Assembly: GCA_951812925.1 (NCBI GenBank)
Contig: OX638370.1
Location: 118,558,897 to 118,622,896 of the forward strand
DNA: 64,000 bases
Direction: 5' to 3'
DNA from: Calliopum simillimum
Lineage: Eukaryota; Arthropoda; Insecta; Diptera; Lauxaniidae
This document shows, piece after piece, positions 45,744-57,921 of the stretch (within the stretch, counting starts at the first letter, position 1; each line of letters begins with the position of its first letter). The notes below the pieces were generated by a model. It ran no database searches and was not told where the DNA came from. It was given only the letters and a program-made list of their open reading frames with translations. The position numbers and the translations under genes were made by a program.

Positions 45744-47425
45744 TTTGTTTGAATTAGGTATTCGATCAAAAGATATGCAACATTATGGATGTCATCTCTC
45801 GAATGCCCTGAGCATGAAAAAACAAGACGCAGTAGCTTTTCGATATATGGTCACATATAGGTCGTAGTATGTTCTGCAATGGAAAAACGAGTTAGACTAA
45901 GTTAGAATAAGGATATCTTCTAAACAATAAATCATTTTAAAAAAAACTCCGTATTCATTTTTGTAGGAAATTTTAAGAGCTTTAAATTTGCTGTGTTTGT
46001 GTAAAACGTAAACCGTGTGTGTACGGCACAAACAAATAGTTTCTGATAACGGCCGCCAACGCACTAAAAGCGCTGCTATTGCCTTGAACGAAAACCCGAT
46101 GTGGGGTGACAACATAAAAGTTTTAATTTCGCATACAATCACAATAAAACAAAACTAACATTAATTTCACGGGATCAAAAACATCGAGTCTTACCTCAAT
46201 TTCAACAATCAACATAAACATCTACGAGTTAACCCAGCGTTGGACACAAACCTACACAGCACAAAAAGCCATCAACGTTGAACGAGGACTAGCTGGTAAA
46301 TCATCCCCCAAAGTTCATCCAGAGCAACTATATCGTCGTTGGTTTTTTGCCTCAAACATAGATTTGTATTGTGAATTGTTGTGTAAAATTACTAGTGAAA
46401 AATAACTCTTGAACATTAAACTTTTATAACATTGTAGAAAAGATCGCTAATCTTTCAATAGTATATTCGGATTTCTCACAGTACTCCGACCATTCGTCTT
46501 AACAAGCTATAAGAAATATTTGCAAAAAAATGTTTTTAGTGACCTTTGAGCTCGAATATTTTGAAATGAAAATACGACATTTTATTTGATTTTCTACCAA
46601 GCCTATAAAATATAAAAATGCAACATTCTAACTTTAAAAGCGAAGCAGAAACCTCCATTTTACTTTATTTGCAAGAACCATGCGAAGAAAGGCTTTTTTT
46701 AAGGTTTCCAACGAAATTGACTAATTTCTTTCTTCTCAAAAAGTGGTCAAATAATCCAGCCTTCACTCAAATATCACAACAATAAGAAATTGTTAAAATG
46801 TGCTAAATATTGCACATTTTTGTATTCACCTCCAAAGTAATGGAATCCCATCAATGTACAAAAGAGTTTCATATTTAATTAATAAATGCCATCAGCAATA
46901 ACAGCAACAGCAACGACAGTAGCAACAGCAACAATAAAACATTCATGCTACAACACCTTTTGAAAATTTTTATTATTAATTTTCTTTTTTTTTTTTTTTT
47001 GCCACAAGTTTTTTACAACAAAATGTAGTAGAAATACGAAATACGCGCGATAAAGTTAAAAGCGCGAGTGTGCGCATGCGTACGTTTTAAATTGATACTT
47101 AATGTGCAGTAACAGCAACAATAATAACAACAACAACAGCAAAAAGGGCCAAACTGCATGCGTGCACGCGCATTTTTAATATTTAACGAATGCACACGAA
47201 CACAAACACACAAGTATATACATATACATATGTGTAATGTAGAAGAAAATCAACGCAATACAGTAGCAGTTTACAATTTCGACACGCCAAAGTAAAACAC
47301 AGGGTGCTACGCAACAGCAGCAAAGTGACAGTAATCATAATTAAGGTATGTGGATAATAACAACAAGAACAACAGATAGCAGCAGGAAAAGGATAGCAAT
47401 AATTTAGGGCAGCAGAGCGCAAAAA
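45744..47425. other. noncoding DNA, no gene seen
   Basis: AAC/AGC patches occur at about 46893-46938 and 47107-47143, with poly-T at 46985-47000. No supported gene. Confidence 0.5.
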
Positions 47426-47429
47426 TTAA

Positions 47430-47549
47430 CCCATTTTACACCTTTGTTTTGTTGAAAAATTCGCAGTTGACGTCATGACAAGTCAAATTAGCAGCACAAA
47501 CTTAACACCAAAGCGATTTTCTCTTCAAGCAACGACAGTGCAAAATGGG
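47430..47549. mobile_element. 120-bp piggyBac-type MITE (TTAA target)
   Basis: CCCATTTTACAC at 47430 and the inverse GTGCAAAATGGG ending at 47549 form 12-bp terminal repeats with one mismatch, flanked by TTAA at 47426-47429 and 47550-47553. A CCC start plus a TTAA duplication is the classic piggyBac signature. No coding capacity. Confidence 0.8.
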
Positions 47550-47553
47550 TTAA

Positions 47554-48589
47554 AACGTTTTCTTGACTTTATGATTATTGCCATTATTATGTTTCAAAGA
47601 GCCTGAATTGTGTCCATCCGTCACATATCGAATCGACAGCAAATTTTCTCATTTTGTTAAAAGGCACGTCAAATTATGTCCAGCAATTCTTCAAAAATTG
47701 AATTCTTCAAAAACTCTTATTGTTTTTGTATTTTATGTGTGCAAAATAATTAAACGTTCATTGGTTTCAATTCCATGTTTCCATACTGGTTTTAGGCTAC
47801 GATGTAGTGCAGTTGGTTTTTGTGAGCCCAAGAATGGCGGCTGCTGCTGTTTAACGCTGATCCAAGTGCGCGTGTGCATTGAAACTTAACAACTACCGGT
47901 TTTCATCCGGTATTTTGTCTCGATCCTCTAATGGTCACTTTTCGCACTCCAATCCACTAGGTCTTCAATAATTTTCGTAGTTGCTGCCGGTTGGAGGGTT
48001 ATCGAAGGGTTTTTGTGGATTTTTAATTATTTAACGTAATGGAAACTGAGTTGACGAAGATCGCGCGCGTTCGATTGTCATCATCATCGTTGGTTATCGT
48101 GGTGATCATAAAGAGGATGAGACTGAGAATGAGGTTGCGAATATATTGTCTGCGATAGCAATGTATCTCGTCGTCAATGTATTTTTGATTGATTTTTTGT
48201 CTCATTATTCTGACAGACAGTAGCGTAGAGCTTTCATGTTGATTGTCAGCTTTCGTCACATGCTGATGAAATACTTAATCACTTGATTTGCAGTTGTGGG
48301 ATATAGAATGGTGATTTAATATTTGTTAGTTGTATTAAAACTGTTATTTGTAATTTTCGAAAATGGGCAAAAGTAGTGTCATACATATTATGTGTCAAAA
48401 TAATCTGTTATTTGGCCGATAGAATTTTCAACTTTATACCATCAATTCAACACTATCAAGAAAAATCTTGTGAAAACAGATTTTATAGTTATTCATTTCT
48501 AACAGAATGTTAGTCAATTCCGATTATGGCATTATTTTAGGTACTTGGTAGGCATATTTCACTTTCAAAAATAATGACCTACAAAATGA
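47554..48589. other. noncoding DNA, no gene seen
   Basis: The patch at 48045-48130 is rich in GATCG/CATCATCATCG. No exon was recognised; the 103-residue frame at 47578-47889 has no family resemblance that I can see. Confidence 0.45.
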
Positions 48590-49610
48590 TCTTCAATAAG
48601 CGTTTTCGAAAAGTATATTACTTTTGAAAGGGTTTATTTCCCTATCGGTAAATCTCCGAAAAATTTACCAAAACTTGTTTTTTTTTCGTCCCTACCTATT
48701 TTTTTATTAAATAAAGGTAAAGAACTTAACTTCTGGAACATTTTGAAAAAATATAAATATAAACTTTCAGGATTGCTTTATGTATTTTTTTTAAAGTTTC
48801 GCTTAAACAACATATTTAAAAAATTAAAATAAAATGTTAGTCTCAAAACGCTTAACAAACTTTAGAAAAATACAACATTAGTTTTAGGGTTTCCAGATGG
48901 TTGCTTTCGAAAATTTATTTTAAATCTTACATTTTTTTCATTCGCTTTTATAATCACGCGCTTAAAATTAATAGTTTAAGTCGTTAAAATTTCATCGAAC
49001 CGAAATTAGGTTTAATTAAACAAAACTAACGAAAAAAAAAAAAAAACGGATGGCAACCCTAAAAACTATTCTTTTCTTTTAGAAAAGTTTATCTGATGGA
49101 TTCTGAAACCAAAAATTTCAATTTAGTCAAAAAATAAAAGAATTAAATAAGATTTTCGAAAAGAACAACAATGGCAACCATAAAAATGTACTTATGTTGT
49201 ATTTATGAAAAGTTTAGTTAAGTGTTTTGAGACTTAATATAGTTTAAGCAAGCAAAACTAATAAAAAAACAAGGTGGAAGGTTACTAAACGGAGAATGAC
49301 GAAATATGGCAAAAAACGAATTATTAACAGGAAAATGAATGAAACGTTGTAAAAACAGTAACATGATAATGAAAATAGCAATTATTTTTAAAAAAGTTGA
49401 AACTGGTGGAACTCCACTCTAACTGTTTGTTGATTGAATTACACAAGGATAAAATAATATGTTTAGTAATATGAAAAAACTTACTCGGAGAATGACACAC
49501 GCTTGCGATCTTTATAAAATTTTTTAAATTTAAAAAACAAAACACACACGAAAAACCAAAACTGACTGAGGTCTCCACTTTCAGATCTCTATTTAGTTAA
49601 TATTTAAAAA
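48590..49610 (+). repeat. ~1 kb diverged direct repeat, copy 1
   Basis: Successive blocks AAAGTTTCGCTTAAACAACA, TCAAAACGCTTAA, GGTTTCCAGATGG, GCTTTCGAAAATTTATTTTA, CATCGAACCGAAATTAGG, AAAAGTTTATCTGATGGATT, CGGAGAATGACACACGCTTG and AAAACTGACTGAGG are repeated in order at 52140-53110. The motif ACGGAGAATGAC recurs inside and just after it (49281, 49491, 49822). No open frame spans it. Confidence 0.75.
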
Positions 49611-52139
49611 TTTACAGTTAGGATAAGACAAACTAAGCAGAGATAGCCTAAAATGAGGGACCAGCTTCTATGTATGTCGATTCTCAATAAAAAATTATTT
49701 TGAAGAGTTAAGACAGAAAAACAGTAGCTAAAATATATACACAAACAATGCAATTTTTTTTAGAAAATAACGTAATATGCGAAACGAACAAATTAATTGC
49801 ACTAAGAAGCGATCATAGACAGGACGGAGAATGACTTTTTAACACTTTATGTTATAATTTCATAGTAAAATATTAAAAACTTGTTTTGTTACTAAGCTAT
49901 TCGTATAGAACTTTCTAGTTAAGTATCTCTATTAAATAGTTAAAATATCAAATTTTAAATTTAGACATGGTTTTGAGCCCCGGAACATTAAATGGTGGAC
50001 TTTTTGAAGAATCACCCATATATAAAGTAAAATAGGTCAAATGACCGATTTAGCCAAAATTTTGCAATGATGCCTGCCATTAAAAAGCTACTAATTATTT
50101 CATTTTCTTTGCAACTCTTGTGGCCCTTAGCAATAGGCTGATTAGCTCAGCAAAAAATAAGTATATTCAGATTTGTGATCAGAGATTCAAAGCACTTTGC
50201 GCACTTACAGCACTTTATTCGCCTGTAGTCAAAACATAATCAAAATTTCTTGTCCCGTGCCTGCCATCGACCAAAAAAATTATCACCATTGCCATTAGCA
50301 TTTGAATTTCCTGTCTGCTGTGCAGTGCGTCTTTGATCAAATTAAATGCATCCAATCTTTTTGACAGTAGCGCCGAAAATCTTATGATAAATAAAGAGCG
50401 CGCACGTTGCTCAATGCGGTGGCATTTAAAAAGGGTTATCATCAGGAATAACAACAGCAACAAAAGTTACTCAAGCAACACCAACGTTTTCATCATCAAC
50501 ACTACAATTACTACACACCACCAAAGAGGACAACCAAAAAAAAAAAAGTGATTTCCTTTAAAATTGCGTTCACTTATTTTTTTGTTTTTAAAGATCAATT
50601 CAATCATAACTGCAGGGCGATCAATTAAAATTTTGATCGAATTTTCGTCAATTTTTTGACATGTGCTTTTCTGCAAAAGCAGCAGCAGCAGCTTTATTAA
50701 AACAACAACAACAACAATGATATGCCTATACTTAATATAATGAAGCAGCAAGATCAATGTAAATTTAACGCTTCAAGCAAGAGTTGCAGCCCCCCTCCCC
50801 CCAAAAACCCTCATAACATGCATTGATTATTGAGACAAAGCACAAAAAATGATTAACGCGTAAATGAATTTTTTCAATCCCTCCCAAAAATGCAGCCCAA
50901 ATATGAAAAAAGAAGAAGCAAACAAAATCACATGACGCTTCATCATATGCTACACGTGATGTGACTTGGACTCTCCTCATCTTGGATTCGGTTTTTAAGA
51001 CATGATTATAACTTTAAGATCGATCACTCTGTCGGTGATCACTAACTTGATGAAGTAAGCTACTGTGGAGTGTGCGTAGACTTAAGCGGTATTCTGCTCG
51101 TTTTTTAGAAGAATGTGTGGTGTCCAGCAAAAAACCGAAAAATAAAAACGATCAAGAATGCTGGCGTTATTAAATTTCAGCTAAGCGCAGACCGTTTTTT
51201 TTCATCAGTCGTTCACTCTCTCTCTCTCTCTCTTTGGACTACGCTTTCTTTTAATTTTTGCAATTTTTGACAAGTCTGCCCAAGGCTATTAAGACTTGAA
51301 CTTAAGCTTCGGCTTTATCCATGCGATCACTGAGGATCAGTGCGTAGTTTTTTGTTGCAGCTTAAATTCCTTTTGTGCTTTCAGCATAAATGCGTTAAAC
51401 GGTTTTTGCTGCTTAAATTCCGGTTGTTACTTTTTTAAGGAATTTTTGGAGTTTTTTTTTTTTTTGGGAACGATCCTTAAAATGTAAAATATCAAGATAT
51501 TTTTCACAAGGAAAAAATTTCTCGTTTGACTTTATTGCATAATACTCCGTAAGGCAAAATGCTCAGGCCTTGTATATTTAGCACTTCCTACAATTATTTG
51601 TGTCACTTTTCTGTTGTTATCATCAATTATTGTTGTGATGATCATTTTTTTTTTTTTTTTTTTTTTGAAGAAATTTCTATAACCGTTACAAATTTCCTAC
51701 AATTGTCAGCATTGTCGCCATCAACTTTGCTTCATTTCCATATGTCAGCAATAAATTTGTGCTCAATTAAATATCAATATCAATGAAAAATTGATTTTGA
51801 CTTGTGTTGATGATCGCCTGCGTTGTTGTTTTAATCAATTTGATCAATGCGGCATAACCAGAATCGTAAGGTTTCCTCTACTTTTTTTTATCGCATGCAA
51901 AGTGGGGAGCTGAACAAATCTTACATAAGTTTAATTGTCAAACATAAAGAATGTAAATGGAGAGAAATTTATTTTAATTCAATTCATTAAGGAAAAGTTG
52001 CTTTAATGCCAAGATGTGATAATCTTCTACACGAATTTGCTTTATATGTCAATGGGTAAGTGATTCATTGTTGTGTACAAAACGTCATTTGGGTCTAAGT
52101 TACCTCTGAACTGATAGTCCCATAACCGATTTTATGATT
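49611..52139. other. noncoding DNA between the two ~1 kb repeats
   Basis: No gene. Contents include a (CT)n run at 51215-51233, poly-T at 51645-51666, an (ACA)n patch at 50701-50717 and scattered GATCAC/GCGATC motifs (50620-51850). Confidence 0.5.
51215..51233. repeat. (CT)n microsatellite
   Basis: Nine consecutive CT units. (GA/CT)n tracts are GAGA-factor/CLAMP-type binding sites in flies, but nothing else here argues for function. Confidence 0.8.
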
Positions 52140-53110
52140 TTTATAAGGCTTTTCTTTAAATTTACTACTTATATAAACTCAGTATGGATTTTGTCTCCAC
52201 CTATTTTTGTATTTTTTTAATTACTTGAAGTAATAGAATATAAAGATTTTAACTTGAGGAACATTTGTAAAAAATGAACAAAAACTTTCAAGGTTGCCAT
52301 GTTTTTTTTTAAAAAAAGTTTCGCTTAAATAATATATTTAAAAATAAAAAAAAAAAAATTTTGTCTCGAAACGCTTAAATAGTCTTTAGAAAAATGAAAC
52401 ATAAATTTTAAGGGTTGCCAGATGATCGCTTTCGAAAATTTATTTTAAATCTTACTTTTTCTTTACGTTCGCAATTGTAATTACACACTCAAAAATAATT
52501 GTTTGGATAGATCGGTGCTTAGATAGTTAAAAACTCATCGAACCGAAATTTGATAAACAAAATTAAGGAAAAAAAAAGCGGGGGGCGGCCCTGAAAATCT
52601 TTGTACAATTTTGGAAAAGTTTATCTGATTCGTTCTGAAACCAAAAAATTCAATTTAATCCAAAAATAAGACTTAACCAGGTGGCAACACTATAAATTTA
52701 TATTGGATTTTTGAAAAGTTTATTTAATTGCTTTAAGATTAAATTTAAATAGTTATTTTTTAAGAAAATGCATTAAGAAAAACTAACTATTAAACGGAGA
52801 ATGATGCAAAAAGCGGCGAGAGAATGACAAAACGGAGAATTACAAAATGTTGCGAAAACAGTAATATCATAATGAAAATATAAATTATTTTTTAAAAAAA
52901 TTAAGCTTGTCCCTCTAATTGTTTATTGATTAAATTATACAACGATAATATAATATGCTGAACAATGTACAAAAACGGAGAAGGACACACACACTTGCAT
53001 TCTTTACAAAATCTTTAAATTTAATAAAAACAAAAACACACGAACACTCACTATTGAAAACCCAATACTGACTGAGCTGAAAATGCACTGAATCTCTTAT
53101 ATCCCTTTAC
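52140..53110 (+). repeat. ~1 kb diverged direct repeat, copy 2
   Basis: This is the partner of 48590-49610 in the same orientation, offset about 3.5 kb, diverged by many substitutions and indels. It carries ACGGAGAATGA at 52796 and related forms at 52820, 52834 and 52977. There are no TG..CA ends and divergence is high, so these are not LTRs of a recent element. Confidence 0.75.
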
Positions 53111-54879
53111 TTTCAGTTCTCTTTTTACCAAATATTTAAAAAAAATTGCCTTGAATAAATTCTTCGGATTCGATGATGTACGGTTGACTTTTTATGGTAA
53201 GGTCTCGAGACCGTTACCTTCGGCAAAGACGAATCAAAATATTTTTTAAAATAGTTTTGTTTAAAATAGTACACAGGGCAACACTGAATAATCGAAATAC
53301 CTACTATATTAGGAAAAGTTCGATTATATTTTGCGAGCTTTAAGTGACTAATGTTAGAGTGGTACACAAGGATGGTAGGAACAGAGATCTGGTGTGTAAG
53401 TACTTGAACAGGGCACTTGGTGCCAATAACCTCTGGACCAAAAAAAGGGAGGTCTCTTCCGGACAGAAATATTTCCATATCAGATCGGTCTGCAAATGCC
53501 AAGGACATGACGAAAAATTTTAATGGAAGACCCCGTCAAAAATAAATTTATTTTTTTGAAATTATCTTCCATAAATGCATCGGAATTGATACGATCTAAT
53601 GTGCACTAAATTCTTTAGCATGTTTCGGTAACCAAATGAAAAATTTAAACAGTAAGGTCAATAAATTTCTTATACTATCTGTCAGAGTAGAACTAACATA
53701 AATAAGAAAACATTTGGTAACATAAATCCTCAGCGATTCGTATTACTTTTCATTAAATCACTTAACATACTTTCATCATCCAAAATGCTGCATTATCATA
53801 AAGAAAAAGAACTCTTCCTATCAAATTGTTCAATTTATGTCCAACATCATCATCATATTCACGAATTACGAATTAAATCAATTCAATTCGAACTCAGCGC
53901 GTATCGTGTGTAAAACAACTGACAAATAACTTGTGTAAAATATTTACCATCATGGGTCCAAAAGCAGCAACAACAACAAAACCAACGACAGTAGCAACAT
54001 GAACGAGGATAGAGGATCGAACACAACACATCACATCACATCAATTAGTGGCCAAAACAACAGCAGCAACAACAACAACAACAACAACAGCAACAATAAT
54101 ATGTAATAATAACTCCACAACAGCATCAGTAGCCAACAACAAACGATTGATGAAGCTACTGTTGCTGTTGATGATGAGCGCAAATTGAGGCAACTGATGC
54201 TGGTGCTGCTGATGATAATGATGATGAAAGGATCATCAAAGCCAAACAAGATGTGTAGATTGAAGATCAGCAGCAGTAGAAAGAAGCAGCAGTCAAAAGA
54301 TGCAAGAAATTTTTGATTTTAAGTTGACGTTGTCGTTATGTCGTCAATGCGTCCCGCTAATAATGCACATCACAACAGGTAGTCCTGGATATCAAACTAA
54401 AAATTTGGTACCAAAAAATATTTATTTTTTTTTTTTTTTTTTTTGGAGGGATCTCAAGTGTACGTGCAAAAATGACGTATGAATTGATGTTGTTGAGATG
54501 GTACTCAACACAACACATGATGAGAGTATGTTGCACAAAAATTTGTTCTTACTGATCGTCCGAGTTAAGAATTTGATCAATTGATCGCGAAATATGAAAT
54601 TAGTGTTTGGTATAACAGTGGTGGAGTGGGACATTTTTGCGGTAGGAGCCACAATTTTATACCTTTTCTTGCAAATAAAGTATTGACACTCCACAATTAT
54701 TGTTATCAAAACTATATATTGCTTATGGGGAATACCAATATCTTAGGCTGTGTTTATGATCGAGTAAATTTGCAATGCGACTGGAATCGCTCTTTCGCAA
54801 GTAGCGTTTTTGCCAGCGTAATCGGTAGCGACAGAGTGTTTATGATCTAGCGGAATCGCAAGCGATTGAAGGCTTATCA
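53111..54879. other. noncoding DNA, no supported gene
   Basis: The stretch holds an AAC/AGC microsatellite (54057-54097) and poly-T (54425-54444). The 127-residue minus frame at 53125-53508 is discussed among the rejected items. Confidence 0.45.
54057..54097. repeat. (AAC/AGC)n microsatellite
   Basis: ACAACAGCAGCAACAACAAC-type units give poly-Leu on the minus strand. It is a microsatellite. Confidence 0.85.
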
Positions 54880-55500
54880 TACATTGGAAATTCCACGATT
54901 ACCCTCAAAATATGTTTTGTTTATGATCAGAGGTGTCTCCGAGAATTCCAAGTGATCATTTTGGGCCATTTTTTGTAAAAAGGTTTTATTGAACCAATCG
55001 ATTAGGAAAGCTCGAAAATATATTTTTGACACGACCAGAGGTGTCTCCGGACCTTCAAATGACCGTTTTGGGCCCATTTCTGTAAAAAAATTTATGGCAG
55101 AAATCGATGGGGACTTTGTGTCAGTTAAGCAATCGTTTTGAGCCAATTTTTGTAAAAAAAGTTTATTGTACTAAATGTTGAAAATTAACTTTGAACTTAA
55201 AATTGTCGCGCCAATCGATGGGAAAAGGTCAAAAATATATTTTTGCCACGACCAGAAGAGGTGTTTCCGGGCCCTCTTATTTTTGTAAAAACGTTTGATT
55301 GCACCAATCGATGAGTAAGGGTTGAAAATATGTTTTTGACATAACTACGGTGTCTCTGGGCCTTTTAAGATAGAATTTTGGGCCTATTTAAAAAAAAAAA
55401 AATATTATAACTATCGATGAAGGAAGGTCGAAAATATATTTTGTACAGGACCAGACGCGTCTCCATCTATAAGTGTCCGTTTTGGGCCCATTTTTGTTCC
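54880..55500. repeat. tandem array of degenerate ~110-bp units
   Basis: The order GAGGTGTCTCCGGGCC, TTTTGGGCCCATTTTTGTAA, ACCAATCGATGAGGAAGG, TCGAAAATATATTTTTGACA recurs with phase points near 54928, 55038, 55258, 55350 and 55456, plus a partial unit at about 55100-55165. Units are diverged and some are truncated. It resembles a small satellite-like or transposon-internal tandem repeat. No coding. Confidence 0.85.
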
Positions 55501-57921
55501 TATATAATTAAATGTTTTGATGTTTCATTTAACAATGTATCAAATCTTCAATGTACTCATGAATACTTCAATGCATCGATACTACAATGTTCACATATTT
55601 CAATGAATCGGATTGCTAAGCACCTTTCAATGCGGGGAACGCACTGCCCTTCAATATATCCCATTACGCTCCAACTATGTGGTTAGCTTACGTTACACAC
55701 TTGGAACGTCAAATATGCATGGCGTCGTCGCTTTAGTACTTTTTATTATTACTGTTTTCCCTTTTGCTTCACCCCTTAGAAACATGTCCTTTGTGACTTT
55801 ATGTTGGTCCACAACTTTTTCTCTCCTTGTTCTTCTTTCTGATCATATTGCTTGCGATGATCTTTGGCTACTGGATTTTTAAAGTGTTTTAATCAACAGG
55901 AATCTTAGTGGGTCTGCAATAACTGAAGAAACGATCCTGCAGTCAGTGTTTGCAACATACACATACGGATACATACATACATATGTAAGCTTATAATTGT
56001 TTTTTTCGTAGCGTAGAAACGTCGCGTTGGTCATCATGATTTTAATATGCTCTTTGCGCAGACGCACCACTTACTGATCGCGCATGTCGATCGATCGATG
56101 TTGATCGTGATGATGAAATGTTGCTTAGCTGTGGTTATAAATCGTGGTGCAGGCGACATGTTGATGTCCTTAATGTCGTTGACTGAATGTGTTCGGGTTT
56201 TTTTTTTTTTTTTGGATGTTGCTGAATATTGCAAATTATTTGATTTAAGAAAAACTTTTTTTTATTTTGTACAAGTAATAGCATAATTTATGGCATAAAA
56301 AGAACCAACAAATTTACCTTTATAACGAACATATAAATTAAAATAATAATAATTAGTATAATCTATACGCTTAACTACATATATAAGTCAATCAGTGTTT
56401 TTAATAATCATTGATCTTCTTAAAGTAAAATAATAATAAGCGAAATCAAGACTTTTAATCTCAGTCAATGTCAAGCCAACAACAAATGAACCTAACATTT
56501 TTCGATAGAGATCACCACAGTTGACACTTGTCTGCCTCATTGTTGACAGTTGAACAGACAAAGCTCATGTTAAGCTACGCGTCTAGAAGACTTTGGTTTT
56601 TTGCTCTTTCTTTCTTGCTCGTAGAGTGTGGTATGTCAATGCAGCAGGTACAAAATGATCTTGCCAAAAATTGGCGACAAGCTAACGACAACATACCAAA
56701 AATGGCAGTCAGCAAAAAGCAATAAATACAAATTTTTTCGTTTTGTTATTCGTTTTTTTTATTAATATGCACTACCAACCAACATCATCTTTCATTTCAA
56801 CCACTGATCGCGTTGATCGCGCCAGATCGTCAGATCGCTTAGACCCGCATGTACAAGTTGTATGGGGCATATTGTGACAAACAGTAGCTGATCGCGTGAA
56901 TTGGTATTTTTTGACTAAATATTGACTGCCTGCTTGACTGAAACGATCGCATCACATTGACGCATTATTGTAGCATTCAGCAATTGATCGTGGAGCAGAC
57001 AGACATCCGAGTGAAGGAGCGATTGGATGAGAAATTTAAAATGATTACATGTGGAGTAGAGCTATGAAACGCCTTAAGGTATTCGCTGCTGCTGCCGTTA
57101 CCACCGTCAGATTCATCTGCACAAAATATCTCGACTGATCGTGTTTTGGCGATCAGCTCAGTTTTTGATCAAATTTTTGCGTATTCGTCAGTCGTTGTCT
57201 TCGTCGTCATCGTCATTTTCTGTCTACTTGTGTTTGTTATTCTTGCAATTATTTATGCGCTTAATGGAATTCCTGTTTCTTTTTTGTGTTTTGCATTGTC
57301 GCCAGAAATTGGTAGGATCTTCGTCTTTCGGTTGTTGCATCCATCTTAGGGGTTTTCTTTGGTATATCCCAAAAAATAAATAATTTAAGGTTTTGTCCCT
57401 GCGTTGCGCATTGCTTCTTGTTGCTATTATTATTATTGCTGAAATTGTTGTTGTCGTTGATGGTGTTGTTGTTTTTGTTGCCGTTGGCTGTGGTATGCTG
57501 ACATTATTTATATTAGAGGTTCTCATATTATTGCCCCGAGGCGATCATTGTGGGCTTGCTGTTTTCGCTTGATCGTTATACGATTAAAATGATCAGCAGC
57601 CATGATTGCAGTGTAAATAATTTGTTGGGAAGCATGTGAAAATGATGTAGATTTAGAATGGGATATAAAAGAATTTTTGATTTCTTTTCTTTCCTTTTCG
57701 AATACAAGAAACCGGAAGAAAGAAATATTTTTCAATTCTTTCGTAAAAAAATTTTAAAAAATCAATGCTATGTACTTAGTTGCAAGTATTTTGTTTTTTT
57801 ATTTTCCACAAACATAATTCCTTATACTGAATTAATAATAGATTTTACACCTAGATTCAGAAAAAGTTTAGTTTTTGCAAAAAGTTCTTTTTATCAACCT
57901 CTATGGAGGGTAAGCCTCGTC
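55501..57921. other. noncoding DNA with a dense GATCGC motif cluster
   Basis: No gene. Between 56076 and 57546 GATCGC or its complement occurs at 56076, 56806, 56815, 56833, 56890, 56945, 57149 and 57541, and TGATCGCG exactly four times, beside GTCGATCGATCGATG at 56086-56100. It may be a cis-regulatory block; this is inference only. Confidence 0.4.

Noticed and set aside
48590..53110. LTR retrotransposon formed by the two ~1 kb direct repeats
   Set aside because: No TG..CA ends, primer-binding site, polypurine tract or gag/pol remnants between them, and the copies are too diverged to pair as LTRs without other evidence.
53125..53508. 127-residue minus-strand open frame
   Set aside because: It is relatively long for this AT-rich DNA, but no domain, family resemblance, splice context or repeat partner was seen, and one such frame is expected by chance in 64 kb.
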